Counted from the first letter of the stretch, positions 41,408 through 51,341 are shown. The stretch is 64,000 nucleotides of DNA from Clostridium sp. (GCF_026168755.1 NZ_JAPFDR010000005.1:1-64000), one strand, 5' to 3'. Numbers and translations are program-made. Notes: generated from the sequence alone by a model not told the origin.

Positions 41408-42060
41408 GTAAAATTTTAAATTTATTTAACAAAATTATATTAAGAATATACAAAGAAATTCTAGATATAGTTTATCCAATAGAAGAAAAGTGCATAATTT
41501 GCAAAACTGATGGGTTTATAGGATTATGTCCATATTGCAAAAGTAGAATTAACAGGACTACAATTGTAAGTGACAATTTATCATATGGTTTTTATGGTGG
41601 GATTATAAAAACTTTAATTTTAAAGTTTAAATATGAGAGTGACTTTACTGCAGGATACTTATTATCCAAGTTGTTGGTAGAGATGATAGAAGAGAATAAG
41701 ATTCATGCAGAGGTTATTTGTTATGTTCCTATGACAAAAAAATCTGAGAAAAAAAGAGGATTTAATCAGTGTGAAGTAATTGCAAGACATATAGGATACC
41801 ATATAAATATACCAGTAAGTCATTGCATTAAAAAGATAAAAAATACTAAAGAACAAAAAACATTGACAAAAGAAGAAAGAGTTAAAAATCTAATGGGAGC
41901 CTTTAAAGTTAGTAGAGTTAAAGATATAAAAAATAAAAATGTTATATTAATTGATGATGTTATGACTACAGGAGCTACTATTAATGAATGTAAAGAAGTA
42001 TTAAAAAAATCAGGAGCAAATAGAATTACAGTATTGACAATTGCTAAAAGCAATATATAA
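41380..42060 (+). CDS. comFC: ComFC-like phosphoribosyltransferase-family protein
   Basis: The 226-residue protein (218 from the alternative ATG at 41404) has an N-terminal zinc-finger-like set of cysteines (CIICK and CPYCK, about 38-56). A PRTase fold follows, with KRGFNQCEVIAR and the PRPP-loop-like VILIDDVMTTGATINEC (about 190-206). ComFC is needed for uptake of single-stranded DNA in competent bacteria, and the family also occurs in non-competent ones. The first ATG overlaps the preceding gene by 28 bases. Its 3' end contains the promoter of the raiA RNA. Confidence 0.88.
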   Translation: MGKEIFKIMSKILNLFNKIILRIYKEILDIVYPIEEKCIICKTDGFIGLCPYCKSRINRTTIVSDNLSYGFYGGIIKTLILKFKYESDFTAGYLLSKLLVEMIEENKIHAEVICYVPMTKKSEKKRGFNQCEVIARHIGYHINIPVSHCIKKIKNTKEQKTLTKEERVKNLMGAFKVSRVKDIKNKNVILIDDVMTTGATINECKEVLKKSGANRITVLTIAKSNI

Positions 42061-42061
42061 T
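42034..42061 (+). promoter_or_regulatory. Promoter of the raiA RNA inside comFC
   Basis: Perfect hexamers TTGACA (42034-42039) and TATAAT (42056-42061), 16 bases apart, lie in the last codons and stop of comFC. The predicted start (about 42068) coincides with the first helix of the raiA RNA. Confidence 0.75.
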
Positions 42062-42068
42062 AGTAATG

Positions 42069-42275
42069 TAAAGTTAGGTCTGTGGATGAAAGTCGATGCC
42101 AGTCGCAGGCGAAACGATCCACGTAAGTTAAACAAAGTTTTAATGAGCATGGTGCGGTATAGAAGTAAGTCCTGCCAGTAGAAATACTGAGAGTGTTAGT
42201 AGTGAGAGGTTAATTCCGGGTAGCAAAAGCTCCAGCAGGCGAGTGTGGGGTCAAAATCCAGGTCAGCTAACTTTA
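42069..42275 (+). ncRNA. raiA motif structured RNA
   Basis: This is an approximately 205-base conserved-looking RNA directly upstream of the hpf/raiA gene. The closing helix pairs AAAGTTAG (42070-42077) with CTAACTTT (42267-42274). Internal blocks such as GGCGAAACGATCCACG, GAGCATGGTGCGG, TCCGGGTAGC and GGCGAGTGTGGGGTC look like the raiA motif known from Clostridia and Actinobacteria. Its G/C content is well above the surroundings. It ends in its own terminator, so it is probably a free-standing RNA, not a cis-regulator of hpf. Confidence 0.85.
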
Positions 42276-42276
42276 T

Positions 42277-42312
42277 AAAAAAACATCAATTCATACGAAT
42301 TGATGTTTTTTT
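42277..42312 (+). terminator. Intrinsic terminator of the raiA RNA
   Basis: Stem AACATCAATTC/GAATTGATGTT, extended by A and T runs, with loop ATAC, followed by a T run. Confidence 0.93.
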
Positions 42313-42397
42313 ATTTTTAATAATGAGATAAATGAAGATATAGGGAGTTATGTAGAGTAAATAAGTTTAAATTTTCTGTAAATTCAGAAAAAAGGCT

Positions 42398-42426
42398 TTG
42401 AGGAATAGTATTTAAAATGGTAAAAT
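42398..42426 (+). promoter_or_regulatory. Candidate hpf promoter
   Basis: TTGAGG (42398-42403), 17 bases, TAAAAT (42421-42426). It lies after the raiA RNA terminator, so hpf can be transcribed separately. AGGAATA within it also recalls sigma-H sites, but no matching -10 is seen. Confidence 0.5.
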
Positions 42427-42497
42427 ATATATATAAAATAAATATATATTCAAATCTTAAATAGTATGATTATAACTTAAAGAGAGGGGCTGACCTT

Positions 42498-43025
42498 ATG
42501 AGAGTAACAGTAATAGGAAAGAACATTGATGTGACACCTGCATTAAGGGAGATAGTAGAAAAAAAGATTTCAAAATTAGATAAATATTTCAAACCTAATG
42601 TAGCGGCAAGAGCCACATTAACTGTTCAAAAGAATAGCCAAATTTTTGAGGTAACAATACCATTTAATGGTGTAATTTTAAGATGTGAGGAATCAACAGA
42701 CGATATGTATAAGTCTATTGATTTAGTACAAGCAAAATTAGAGAGACAAATTAGAAAACAAAAAACTAAGTTACAAAGAAGAAGTAATGAATCTTTAAGA
42801 TTTAGCAACTTTGATGAGGTTGCATTAGAAGAGGATGATCAAGGCGAAATTGTAAAAGTTAAAAAATTTAATATAAAACCAATGAGTACAGAGGAAGCAA
42901 TATTACAAATGGAACTTGTTGAACATAATTTCTTTGTATTTAAGGATTCTGACACAGATAATGTTAATGTTATATACAAGAGAAAAGATGGAAACTATGG
43001 GCTTTTAGAACCAGATTATATTTAA
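42498..43025 (+). CDS. hpf: Long-form ribosome hibernation promoting factor
   Basis: The 175-residue protein stops translation by dimerising ribosomes. The N-terminal HPF/RaiA domain (1 to about 105) begins MRVTVIGKNIDVTPAL. A charged linker follows, then a C-terminal dimerisation domain (about 118-175, with KPMSTEEAILQMELVEHNFF). The two-domain form gives 100S ribosomes in Firmicutes. GAGAGGGGCTGACCTT precedes the ATG. Confidence 0.95.
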   Translation: MRVTVIGKNIDVTPALREIVEKKISKLDKYFKPNVAARATLTVQKNSQIFEVTIPFNGVILRCEESTDDMYKSIDLVQAKLERQIRKQKTKLQRRSNESLRFSNFDEVALEEDDQGEIVKVKKFNIKPMSTEEAILQMELVEHNFFVFKDSDTDNVNVIYKRKDGNYGLLEPDYI

Positions 43026-43036
43026 CGATTATAATT

Positions 43037-43070
43037 AGGGAGTTGTTATTAACAGCTCCCTTTAATTTTT
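43037..43070 (+). terminator. Intrinsic terminator after hpf
   Basis: Stem AGGGAGTTGTT/AACAGCTCCCT (one G-U) with a 3-base loop, then TTAATTTTT. Confidence 0.88.
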
Positions 43071-43143
43071 ATAAATTTTAATTGATATATGATTATACTT
43101 ATATAAAGACATTTTAATTTAATGTAAGTATATACGTTTTTTG

Positions 43144-43173
43144 TTGAATTATAAACAGTATAAATGGTATAAT
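43144..43173 (+). promoter_or_regulatory. secA promoter
   Basis: TTGAAT (43144-43149), 18 bases, TATAAT (43168-43173). Confidence 0.65.
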
Positions 43174-43283
43174 TTATTAAGTAAAATTATTAAAAGGGTA
43201 ACTTATATAAAATAGATAAAATGATTATTTAATCTTATATCCATATATTATTAATGGATATTGAAGTTGAAAGGAAATATATT

Positions 43284-45797
43284 ATGGGATTTTTAGAAAA
43301 ACTTTTTGGAACATATAGCGAGAGAGAAGTAAAAAAACTTCAATTAATTGCAGATAAGATAGAAGCTTTAGATGAATCAATGCAAAAATTAACAGATGAA
43401 GAACTTCAAGCAAAAACTATAGAATTTAAAGAAAGAATACAAAAAGGAGAGTCTTTAGACAGTATATTACCAGAGGCTTTTGCTGTTTGTAGAGAAGCTT
43501 CAAGTAGAGTACTTGGAATGAAGCATTTCAGAGTTCAATTATTAGGAGGAATGGTTCTTCATCAAGGTAGAATAGCTGAAATGAAAACAGGAGAAGGTAA
43601 AACTCTTGTTGCAACATTACCAGCATACTTAAACGGATTAACTGGCAATGGAGTTCATGTAATAACAGTAAATGATTATTTAGCAAAAACTCAAATGGAA
43701 GAAATGGGAGTGCTATATAACTTCTTAGGATTAACTACGGGATGTATAATTCATGGAATAACTCCAGAGCAAAGAAGAGCTGCTTATGCATGTGATATAA
43801 CATATGGAACTAATAATGAGTTTGGATTTGATTACTTAAGAGATAATATGGTAATACATATGGAAGAAAGAGTTCAAAGAGCTCTTAATTTCTGTATAGT
43901 AGATGAGGTTGACTCTATTTTAATAGACGAAGCTAGAACACCACTTATTATTTCAGGAATGGGTGATAAATCTACTAAATTCTATAATGTTGCAGATAAT
44001 TTTGTTAAAACATTAGTAAATGAAAAAGATTTTACAGTAGATGAAAAAGCTAATGCAGTTTTATTAACTGATGATGGTATTGTTAAAGCTGAAAAATATT
44101 TTGGCATAGAAAACTATGCTGATTCTCAAAATTTAGAATTACAACATTATGTTACACAAGCTTTAAAGGCTAACTATACAATGAGAGCTGATAAAGACTA
44201 CATGGTTAAAGACAATGAAATAGTAATAATTGATGAATTTACAGGAAGACTTATGGAAGGTAGAAGATATTCAGATGGTCTTCACCAAGCAATAGAGGCT
44301 AAAGAAGGTGTTAAGATTCAAAGAGAATCAAAGACTTTAGCTACGATAACATTCCAAAATTATTTCAGAATGTATGCTAAGTTATCAGGTATGACTGGTA
44401 CTGCGTTAACTGAAGAAAATGAATTTAGAGAAATATATAATTTAGATGTTATAGTAATACCAACTAATAGGCCGGTTCAAAGAATTGACCAATCAGATAT
44501 GGTTTATAAAAATGAATCTGGAAAATATAAGGCTATAGTTGAAGAAATAGTAAAATCACATGAAAAAGGCCAACCGGTACTTGTGGGTACTGCTAGTGTT
44601 GATAGATCAGAATATATTTCTTCTTTATTAAAGAAAAGAGGAATTAAACATCAAGTTCTTAATGCTAAATATCATGCTCAAGAAGCTGAAATAATTTCTC
44701 ACGCTGGGGAATTGGGTATGGTTACTATTGCCACTAATATGGCAGGTAGAGGTACTGATATTAAGCTTGGAGAAGGAGTTAGAGAAGCAGGTGGATTAAA
44801 AGTTCTTGGTACTGAAAGACATGAATCAAGAAGAATAGATAATCAGCTTAGGGGTAGATCAGGACGTCAAGGTGACCCAGGTGAATCAATATTCTTTATA
44901 TCATTAGAAGATGATTTAATGAGAATATTTGGTTCTGAAAAGATCCAAGGAGTTATTGATAAGCTAGGACTTGAGGAATCAGAAGCTATAGAAAGTAAAA
45001 TGGTTACTAAAGCTATAGAAAATGCTCAAAAGAAAGTTGAAGGAAATAACTTTGATATAAGAAAAAATCTTCTTGGATACGATGATGTTATGAATTTACA
45101 AAGAGAAGTTATTTATAGACAAAGAACAGAAGTTTTAGAAGGTAAAAACTTAAAAGAGCAAATTGAAGGAATGATAGAAGAAGTTATTTCTGATTCTGTA
45201 AATTCACATTTAAGTGGAGAAGTTCAAGATATAGAAGCAGAAATGAAAACATTACTTCAATATCTAGAAGAAATCTGTTTACCACATGGTATTATAACTG
45301 TTGAAGAGATAGCAGACTTATCTAATGAGCAAATAAAAAATAAGTTAACTGAAGTTGTTATGAATATCTACAAAGGTAAAGAACTTGAATTTGGTGAAGA
45401 GCAATTAAGAGAAATTGAAAGAGTAGTTCTTTTAAGAGTTGTTGACCAAAAATGGATGGCACACATTGATAATATGGATCATTTAAAACAAGGAATGGGA
45501 TTAAGAGCATATAAGCAACAAGACCCAATCCAAGCATACCAAATGGAAGGTAGTGCAATGTTTGAAGAAATGATTGAAGGAATTAAAATTGAAACTGTTA
45601 AATTCTTATTCCATGTAAGAGTTGAAAGACCAGTTGAAAGAGAAAAAGTGGCCGAAGAAACATCTGCAAGTCATGGAAGTGATGACAAGAGCTTAAAGAA
45701 AGAACCTGTAAGAAATGATAGCAGGGTTGGAAGAAATGATGTATGTCCATGCGGAAGTGGTAAAAAGTATAAGAACTGCTGTGGTAGGGAAGTATAA
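43284..45797 (+). CDS. secA: Preprotein translocase ATPase SecA
   Basis: The 837-residue motor pushes unfolded proteins through SecYEG. It starts [18 protein letters not shown]. Walker A is [14 protein letters not shown] (about 100-113), Walker B lies in [16 protein letters not shown], and [11 protein letters not shown] and [12 protein letters not shown] are also present. The C-terminal zinc tail [14 protein letters not shown] binds SecB or ribosomes. The track start at 43254 lacks a ribosome site. ATG 43284 has GAAAGGAAATATATT. Confidence 0.97.
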   Translation: MGFLEKLFGTYSEREVKKLQLIADKIEALDESMQKLTDEELQAKTIEFKERIQKGESLDSILPEAFAVCREASSRVLGMKHFRVQLLGGMVLHQGRIAEMKTGEGKTLVATLPAYLNGLTGNGVHVITVNDYLAKTQMEEMGVLYNFLGLTTGCIIHGITPEQRRAAYACDITYGTNNEFGFDYLRDNMVIHMEERVQRALNFCIVDEVDSILIDEARTPLIISGMGDKSTKFYNVADNFVKTLVNEKDFTVDEKANAVLLTDDGIVKAEKYFGIENYADSQNLELQHYVTQALKANYTMRADKDYMVKDNEIVIIDEFTGRLMEGRRYSDGLHQAIEAKEGVKIQRESKTLATITFQNYFRMYAKLSGMTGTALTEENEFREIYNLDVIVIPTNRPVQRIDQSDMVYKNESGKYKAIVEEIVKSHEKGQPVLVGTASVDRSEYISSLLKKRGIKHQVLNAKYHAQEAEIISHAGELGMVTIATNMAGRGTDIKLGEGVREAGGLKVLGTERHESRRIDNQLRGRSGRQGDPGESIFFISLEDDLMRIFGSEKIQGVIDKLGLEESEAIESKMVTKAIENAQKKVEGNNFDIRKNLLGYDDVMNLQREVIYRQRTEVLEGKNLKEQIEGMIEEVISDSVNSHLSGEVQDIEAEMKTLLQYLEEICLPHGIITVEEIADLSNEQIKNKLTEVVMNIYKGKELEFGEEQLREIERVVLLRVVDQKWMAHIDNMDHLKQGMGLRAYKQQDPIQAYQMEGSAMFEEMIEGIKIETVKFLFHVRVERPVEREKVAEETSASHGSDDKSLKKEPVRNDSRVGRNDVCPCGSGKKYKNCCGREV

Positions 45798-45826
45798 TAA
45801 AAAAGTGCCTGAAAGGGCACTTTTTT
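45798..45826 (+). terminator. Intrinsic terminator after secA
   Basis: Stem AAAAAAGTGCC/GGCACTTTTTT with a short loop and terminal Ts. Confidence 0.92.
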
Positions 45827-45926
45827 AGTCAATATTTAAAATTTAGCAGTAATTAGTTATAATTTAAATTTTAAGATAGTATGATTCTTAAATCTTAACT
45901 TTTATATATATAAGGGGTGATTTTTT

Positions 45927-47031
45927 TTGTTAATCAAGTTAGAACAAGAGCTAGCTAAGGTTAGTGGTTTAAAAGAAACATTAAAAGAAATGGGGGCTTC
46001 ACTTTGACAAGGAAAGATTAGAAAAAAGATTTCAAGAGCTTGAGCTTCAGATGCAAGAAAAGGGTTTTTGGGATGATATAAAAAGAGCGGAAGAGGTCAC
46101 TAAAGAAAGCAAAAGTATTAAAGATAAAATAGATAGGTATGAAAGTTTAGCAAATAGATTAGATGATGTTGAAATATTAGCAGAGCTGGCAGAAGAGGAT
46201 GAAGAAACTGTAAATGAAGTTATTGTAGAAATTAGAGATATAGAAAAACTTATAGATGAGTATAAGATAGAGTTTCTTTTATCAGGTGAATATGACCGAA
46301 ATGATGCTATATTAAATTTACATGCTGGTGTTGGTGGAAGTGATGCTAATGATTGGACACTTATGCTTCTTAGGATGTATACAAGATGGTGTGAAAAGAA
46401 AGGTTATAGAGTGGAGACAGTAGATATTCTTGAAGGTGATGAAGCAGGAATAAAAAGTGCTACCCTAAGAGTAAAAGGTGAATTTGCATATGGATATCTA
46501 AAGGCTGAAAAGGGGATTCATAGATTAGTAAGAATATCTCCATTTAATGCCAATGGAAAAAGACAAACTTCATTTGCATCTATAGAAGTACTACCAGAGC
46601 TTACAAAGGATCAAGATATAGAAATTAGATCTGAAGATTTAAAAATAGATACTTATAGAGCCAGTGGTGCTGGTGGGCAGCATGTAAATAAAACCGAATC
46701 GGCAATAAGAATTACTCATACACCTACAGGAATTGTTGTTCAATGTCAAAGTGAACGAAGTCAGTTCTCTAATAAAGATACAGCAATGTCTATGTTAAAA
46801 TCAAAGCTTATAGAACTTAAAGAGAGAGCTCATAAGGAAAAAATAGAAGATTTAACAGGTGAACTAAAAGATATGGGATGGGGTAGTCAAATAAGATCAT
46901 ATGTATTCCATCCATATAATATGGTTAAAGATCATAGAACAAATGAAGAGACGTCAAATTTAAATGCTGTTATGAATGGAGAAATAGATCAATTTATAAC
47001 TACATATTTGAAGAGTATATCAACAAAATAA
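45927..47031 (+). CDS. prfB: Peptide chain release factor 2, programmed +1 frameshift
   Basis: RF2 reads UGA and UAA. The track shows only the part from 46051. The full gene starts at TTG 45927, 7 bases after AAGGGGTG, and runs 26 codons to CTTTGAC (46002-46008), where the in-frame TGA (46005-46007) is bypassed by +1 slippage on CTT. Translation continues at 46006 (DKERLEKRF...). The upstream GGGGG (46.0 kb) serves as the internal SD-like stimulator, though 5 bases, not the usual 3, separate it from CTT. The protein is about 367 residues. The catalytic GGQ is in SGAGGQHVNKTESAIR. RF2 thereby regulates its own level. Confidence 0.95.
46002..46008 (+). promoter_or_regulatory. prfB +1 frameshift site CTTTGAC
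   Basis: The slippery CTT, in-frame TGA and following C form the classic RF2 recoding site. Poor termination when RF2 is scarce allows the shift. Confidence 0.95.
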
Positions 47032-47054
47032 AAAAAGTGCTAAGCACTTTTTTT
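47030..47054. terminator. Bidirectional terminator between prfB and the M28 peptidase gene
   Basis: An 11-bp stem AAAAAAAGTGC/GCACTTTTTTT with loop TAA, symmetrical in A and T runs. Confidence 0.9.
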
Positions 47055-48570
47055 ATTTTTGAATTAATTTTAAATTTTTAATACTGATAATTACTATTGA
47101 AAATCCAAATATAAGAGTTACTATAATAGAATTACTATAGCCTTTAGCATAAAATATGAAAGAAGTTATAACTGATATTAATGCAATTATTGCAAAAAAT
47201 ATGGAGCCTTTTTTATCAGTTATAATTTTACTTTTATCAAATAATCCCCAAGCAATTAATATAACTAACATAATAGATATCCATAACAATGATTGTGAGC
47301 TATATACAAATCTAGTGAACACACTATAACAAGAGTCCTTGATTTCTTCATCAACTATACTATAAACAACGTCAATAGCATCACTATCTATATAATCAAT
47401 AGTATCAGAAGGAGTATGAATTCTTGTTTTGTCACTATGACAAAAACTAACAGCATCTATGTTTAAGTTATTAAAACTAGCATGATCACTAGAATCTTCA
47501 TAAAGTACTTCATAACCTACATTATTAGAATCACAAAGCTCTTTTAATGAAGTTAATAATTCTGAATCTGTATTCTTAAATTTACTTCCTTGCATGAAAC
47601 TTATAGGGTAATCAGCACTACCAATCATATCGAAATTAATTACTTTTGAATCTTGTATGTCAAATAAATTAGCTTCAGCAAAAGCTTTAGATCCTAGTAA
47701 TCCAAATTCTTCAGCATTTAAGGCAACAAAAATTATATCTCTTTCTGGTCTTCCATAGGTAGATAAACTTCTACTTAGTTCTAATAAAAATGAAGCACCA
47801 GATGCATTATCTAATGCACCAGAATAAGTATTTCCTAATCCATCTTTTCCAAGATGATCATAATGAGCTGTTAATACAAATGGAGCTAATGATGGATTTG
47901 AACCTTTAATTACACCAACAATATTTGAAATTATTTTTTCTTCTTCCTCAAATGGAATATGAATCGAAATTTCCTTTCCTTCATTTAAGCTGTTTGATAT
48001 TTTTTCAAAAGCACTATTAGAAACCATTATCACTGCATCCTTAGCAAAATCACTAAAAAATGAACTTCTAAATGAAAAATTATTATCCTTAGGAACATAT
48101 ATTAAAAATTGTCCATCAGAACAAGTAACTTCCATATATGATAAATAGGAATTAACTTTATCTGCTTTGGAAAAAGTAAATTTATTATTCTTAAAGTTAA
48201 TCATATCTTCTTTAAAGTCAACACCGTACTTTAATTCTTCTTCGATTTCCCCATTAGATTCTATCTTTAAATATGGAGAAGTATTAGTTATAACGGGACA
48301 AATAGTATTAAAGCTTTGAGAGTAGTTATCATCATCATTTAATGTGGTTAATCCACTATCTATAAACCTATTTTTTATTATTTCTCCTGTCATTGAATTT
48401 TCTGTGCTTCCAGCTAGTCTTCCAGCAAGTGTATCTGATGATAAAACATAAATATTACTCAGAACATTACTAGAATTGAATGGTGAATAAGTATTATTAA
48501 GACATATTGTAAATAGCAATAGAAATGAAGTTATTGATAATAAGGGAAAATATATAAGTTTTTTCTTCAT
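47053..48570 (-). CDS. Membrane-anchored M28 family zinc peptidase
   Basis: The 505-residue protein has an N-terminal membrane segment (about 5-25) and an extracellular domain. The M28 metal motifs are TAHYDHLG (about 234-241), GALDNASGAS (about 250-259), NAEEFGLLGS (catalytic Glu-Glu), NFDMIG and RIHTPSDT. Three C-terminal hydrophobic helices (about 425-500) follow. It is probably an aminopeptidase acting outside the membrane. Its ribosome site (GTGAGGT) lies in the 3' arm of a strong hairpin (48579-48617). It is probably co-transcribed with the small membrane protein upstream. Confidence 0.88.
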   Translation of the reverse strand: MKKKLIYFPLLSITSFLLLFTICLNNTYSPFNSSNVLSNIYVLSSDTLAGRLAGSTENSMTGEIIKNRFIDSGLTTLNDDDNYSQSFNTICPVITNTSPYLKIESNGEIEEELKYGVDFKEDMINFKNNKFTFSKADKVNSYLSYMEVTCSDGQFLIYVPKDNNFSFRSSFFSDFAKDAVIMVSNSAFEKISNSLNEGKEISIHIPFEEEEKIISNIVGVIKGSNPSLAPFVLTAHYDHLGKDGLGNTYSGALDNASGASFLLELSRSLSTYGRPERDIIFVALNAEEFGLLGSKAFAEANLFDIQDSKVINFDMIGSADYPISFMQGSKFKNTDSELLTSLKELCDSNNVGYEVLYEDSSDHASFNNLNIDAVSFCHSDKTRIHTPSDTIDYIDSDAIDVVYSIVDEEIKDSCYSVFTRFVYSSQSLLWISIMLVILIAWGLFDKSKIITDKKGSIFFAIIALISVITSFIFYAKGYSNSIIVTLIFGFSIVIISIKNLKLIQK

Positions 48571-48578
48571 AAAAAATA

Positions 48579-48617
48579 CCTCACTAATAGTATTATATTA
48601 AATACTATTAAGTGAGG
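48579..48617 (-). promoter_or_regulatory. Strong hairpin that covers the ribosome site of the M28 gene
   Basis: A 16-bp stem with one bulged base and a 6-base loop. On the minus strand its 3' arm ends GTGAGG, the ribosome site, followed by TATTTTTTATG. It may be a terminator with read-through or a switch that hides the ribosome site. Confidence 0.6.
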
Positions 48618-48637
48618 GTTTACATTATGATAATAAA

Positions 48638-48970
48638 TCATGCCTTATTTTGAATAAGTTCAAATAAACATTGAAATAATGAAAATAAAATACAGATATA
48701 AATTAAAATATTAAGTTGCTTAGTAACAACTGAAGCTACACCACCAATTATTATGCTAGATAATGTGACTATATTTATAAATTTAAGAAAATTTGATTTT
48801 CCAGTTAATATTTCTTTAGTTGCTATAAGTAAAATTATTATAAGAGTCAAAAATATAAATACATTTTTTAAATCCATTGAGAATTCAATTACGTAGAGTT
48901 GATTTAGGAATAAAAGAGTAATAAAAACTATAAGTAGTATATTTAAAAATCTATTAATAAATTTATTCAA
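48638..48970 (-). CDS. Small membrane protein of unknown function
   Basis: The 110-residue protein has about four hydrophobic helices (8-24, 34-52, 65-83, 88-105). No family is recognised. It starts with TTG at 48970, after AGGGGGAATATTC. It lies just before the M28 peptidase gene on the same strand, so the two may work together, but nothing in the sequence shows how. A long palindrome lies directly upstream. Confidence 0.65.
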   Translation of the reverse strand: MNKFINRFLNILLIVFITLLFLNQLYVIEFSMDLKNVFIFLTLIIILLIATKEILTGKSNFLKFINIVTLSSIIIGGVASVVTKQLNILIYICILFSLFQCLFELIQNKA

Positions 48971-48983
48971 AGAATATTCCCCC

Positions 48984-49022
48984 TATAATTTAATTTGTAA
49001 ATATTTTACAAATTAAATTATA
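48984..49022. promoter_or_regulatory. Perfect 18+18 bp palindrome between divergent genes
   Basis: Arms 48984-49001 and 49005-49022 are exact complements around TAT, with core TTTGTAAATATTTTACAAA. It sits between the minus-strand membrane-protein gene and tex. The position suggests a repressor operator for the minus-strand pair or for both genes. No regulator family was assigned. Confidence 0.5.
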
Positions 49023-49114
49023 CTATTAGCTTTACTTAATATCAAGAGTGTAAAATTATGTTATACTAATTATTAGAGTTAAATCTATAATATAAAACTT
49101 CATAGGAGGAAAAT

Positions 49115-51277
49115 ATGGTAAATGTAGAAGAAAGACTAGTTAAGGAGTTAGGAATAACTTTAAAACAAATTCAAAACGTAATTAAATTATTAGATGAAGG
49201 AAATACTGTTCCTTTTATCTCTAGATATAGAAAAGAACAAACAGGTGGATTAAGTGATGATGTTTTAAGAAAATTCTTTGAAAGATTAACTTATTTAAGA
49301 AATTTAAAAGAAAGAAAAGAAGATGTTTTAAGATTAATAGATGAGCAAGGAAAGTTAAATGATGATATAGTTAAAGCTTTAGAAAAAGCTGATACTTTAA
49401 CAGAAGTTGAAGATATTTATAGACCTTATAAACAAAAGAAGAGAACAAGAGCAACAATAGCTTTAGAAAAGGGATTAAAGCCATTGGCTGATTTAATTTT
49501 AGAAGGAACTTTTAAAGGTGATATAAAAGAAGAGGCTAGCAAGTATATAGATGCGGAAAAGAAGGTAGTTACTCAAGATGAGGCTATAAGTGGAGCTTTA
49601 GATATAGTAGCAGAGGTAATTTCTGATGATGCAGGATTTAGAAAATGGATAAGAGAACTTGTAATGAGGGAAGGAAAAATTGAATCAAAAGGATCAAGTG
49701 ATGAGCCAACACCTTTTGAAATGTATTATGAATATAGTGAAGAGGTAAGTAAAATTCCTGCTCATAGAATATTAGCTATAAATAGAGGAGAAAAAGAAAA
49801 AGTACTATCTGTTAAAATAGTTGCTAATGAAGATAAAATAATAACTTATCTTCAAAATAGACTATTAAAAAATAATGAAGTTACAGATGAGTGCTTAAAG
49901 TTAGCAATTAAAGATTCTCTTAAGAGATTAATATATCCTTCAATAGAAAGAGAAATAAGAAGTGAATTAACAGATAAAGGTGAAGAAGGAGCAATATTAA
50001 TATTTAAAGAAAACTTAAAAGCTCTTTTAATGCAAGCACCAATAAAGGGAAAAGTAGTTATGGGGTATGACCCAGGATTTAGAACAGGGTGTAAAGTAGC
50101 TGTTTTAGACTCTACAGGTAAATTCTTAGAAAAAGCTACAGTATATCCAACTTTACCTAAAAATGATGTAGAGGGTACAAAGAAAATATTAAAAGAACTT
50201 ATATATAAATATGATGTAGATGTTATTTCATTAGGAAATGGTACTGCATCTAGAGAATCTGAAGAAGTAGTTTCTGAAATGATAAGTGAAATTAAAAAGG
50301 AAACAGGAAAAGAATTGTCTTATGTAATAGTATCAGAAGCAGGTGCATCTGTATATTCTGCATCAGAACTTGCCGCTAAGGAATATCCAGATTTAGATGT
50401 TACTATAAGAGGAGCTATATCTATAGGTAGAAGACTTCAGGATCCTATGGCAGAGCTTGTAAAAATAGATCCTAAAGCAATTGGAGTTGGTCAATATCAA
50501 CATGATGTTACTCCAAAGAAATTAGATGAATCATTATCAGGTGTAGTTGAAGACTCTGTTAATAAGGTAGGAGTTGATTTAAATACTGCAACACCATCAC
50601 TTTTAACTTATATTGCAGGGATAAATGCATCAATTGCAAATAATATAGTTGCATATAGAGATGAAGTTGGAGGATTTAAGAGCAGAAAAGAATTATTAAA
50701 GGTTAAGAGATTAGGACAAAAAGCTTATGAGCAATGTGCAGGATTCTTAAGAGTTATGGAGAGTAAGGAGCCTTTAGATAATACTTCAGTTCATCCAGAA
50801 TCATATGAAGCAGCAGGAAAGCTTATTGAAATTTTAGGATACACTAAGGAAGATTTAAGAAATAGAAATTTAAATGATATAGAAGAAAGAGTTAGCTCAA
50901 AAGGATTAAATAATCTTGTTAATGAGCTTGAAATTGGAGAATTAACTTTAAAAGATATAATTAAAGAATTACAAAAACCAGGAAGAGATCCAAGAGAAGA
51001 TATGCCTAAGCCAATTTTAAAAACTGGTGTTATAGACTTGAAGGATTTACAATCAGGAATGGAGCTTATGGGAACTGTAAGAAATGTATCAGACTTTGGT
51101 GCTTTTGTTGATATTGGAGTTCATCAAGATGGATTAGTTCATAAGAGTCAAATGGCTAATAAGTTTGTTAAACATCCATTAGATATAGTTAAGGTTGGAG
51201 ATGTAATTAAGGTTAGGATTATGGAAGTTGATGAAAAGAGAAAGAGAATTTCATTGACAATGAAGGATGTAGAATAA
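49115..51277 (+). CDS. tex: Tex-family RNA-binding transcription accessory protein
   Basis: The 720-residue protein has the Tex N-terminal helical domain (GNTVPFISRYRKEQTGGLSD), a YqgF-like RNase H fold (about 315-440, starting KVVMGYDPGFRTGCK), helix-hairpin-helix motifs (about 495-560, GINASIANNIVAYRDE), and a C-terminal S1 domain (about 640-712, with NVSDFGAFVDIGVHQDGLVH). Tex affects transcription and RNA metabolism. Its exact role is unclear in general. CATAGGAGGAAAAT precedes the ATG. Confidence 0.95.
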   Translation: MVNVEERLVKELGITLKQIQNVIKLLDEGNTVPFISRYRKEQTGGLSDDVLRKFFERLTYLRNLKERKEDVLRLIDEQGKLNDDIVKALEKADTLTEVEDIYRPYKQKKRTRATIALEKGLKPLADLILEGTFKGDIKEEASKYIDAEKKVVTQDEAISGALDIVAEVISDDAGFRKWIRELVMREGKIESKGSSDEPTPFEMYYEYSEEVSKIPAHRILAINRGEKEKVLSVKIVANEDKIITYLQNRLLKNNEVTDECLKLAIKDSLKRLIYPSIEREIRSELTDKGEEGAILIFKENLKALLMQAPIKGKVVMGYDPGFRTGCKVAVLDSTGKFLEKATVYPTLPKNDVEGTKKILKELIYKYDVDVISLGNGTASRESEEVVSEMISEIKKETGKELSYVIVSEAGASVYSASELAAKEYPDLDVTIRGAISIGRRLQDPMAELVKIDPKAIGVGQYQHDVTPKKLDESLSGVVEDSVNKVGVDLNTATPSLLTYIAGINASIANNIVAYRDEVGGFKSRKELLKVKRLGQKAYEQCAGFLRVMESKEPLDNTSVHPESYEAAGKLIEILGYTKEDLRNRNLNDIEERVSSKGLNNLVNELEIGELTLKDIIKELQKPGRDPREDMPKPILKTGVIDLKDLQSGMELMGTVRNVSDFGAFVDIGVHQDGLVHKSQMANKFVKHPLDIVKVGDVIKVRIMEVDEKRKRISLTMKDVE

Positions 51278-51312
51278 TATTTTATATTATTTTAGATTGT
51301 TAAAAAAATTAC

Positions 51313-51341
51313 TTGAAATTTTATTTTAATTGGAATATAAT
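51313..51341 (+). promoter_or_regulatory. ribU promoter
   Basis: TTGAAA (51313-51318), 17 bases, TATAAT (51336-51341). RNA would start about 17 bases before the FMN riboswitch. Confidence 0.8.
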
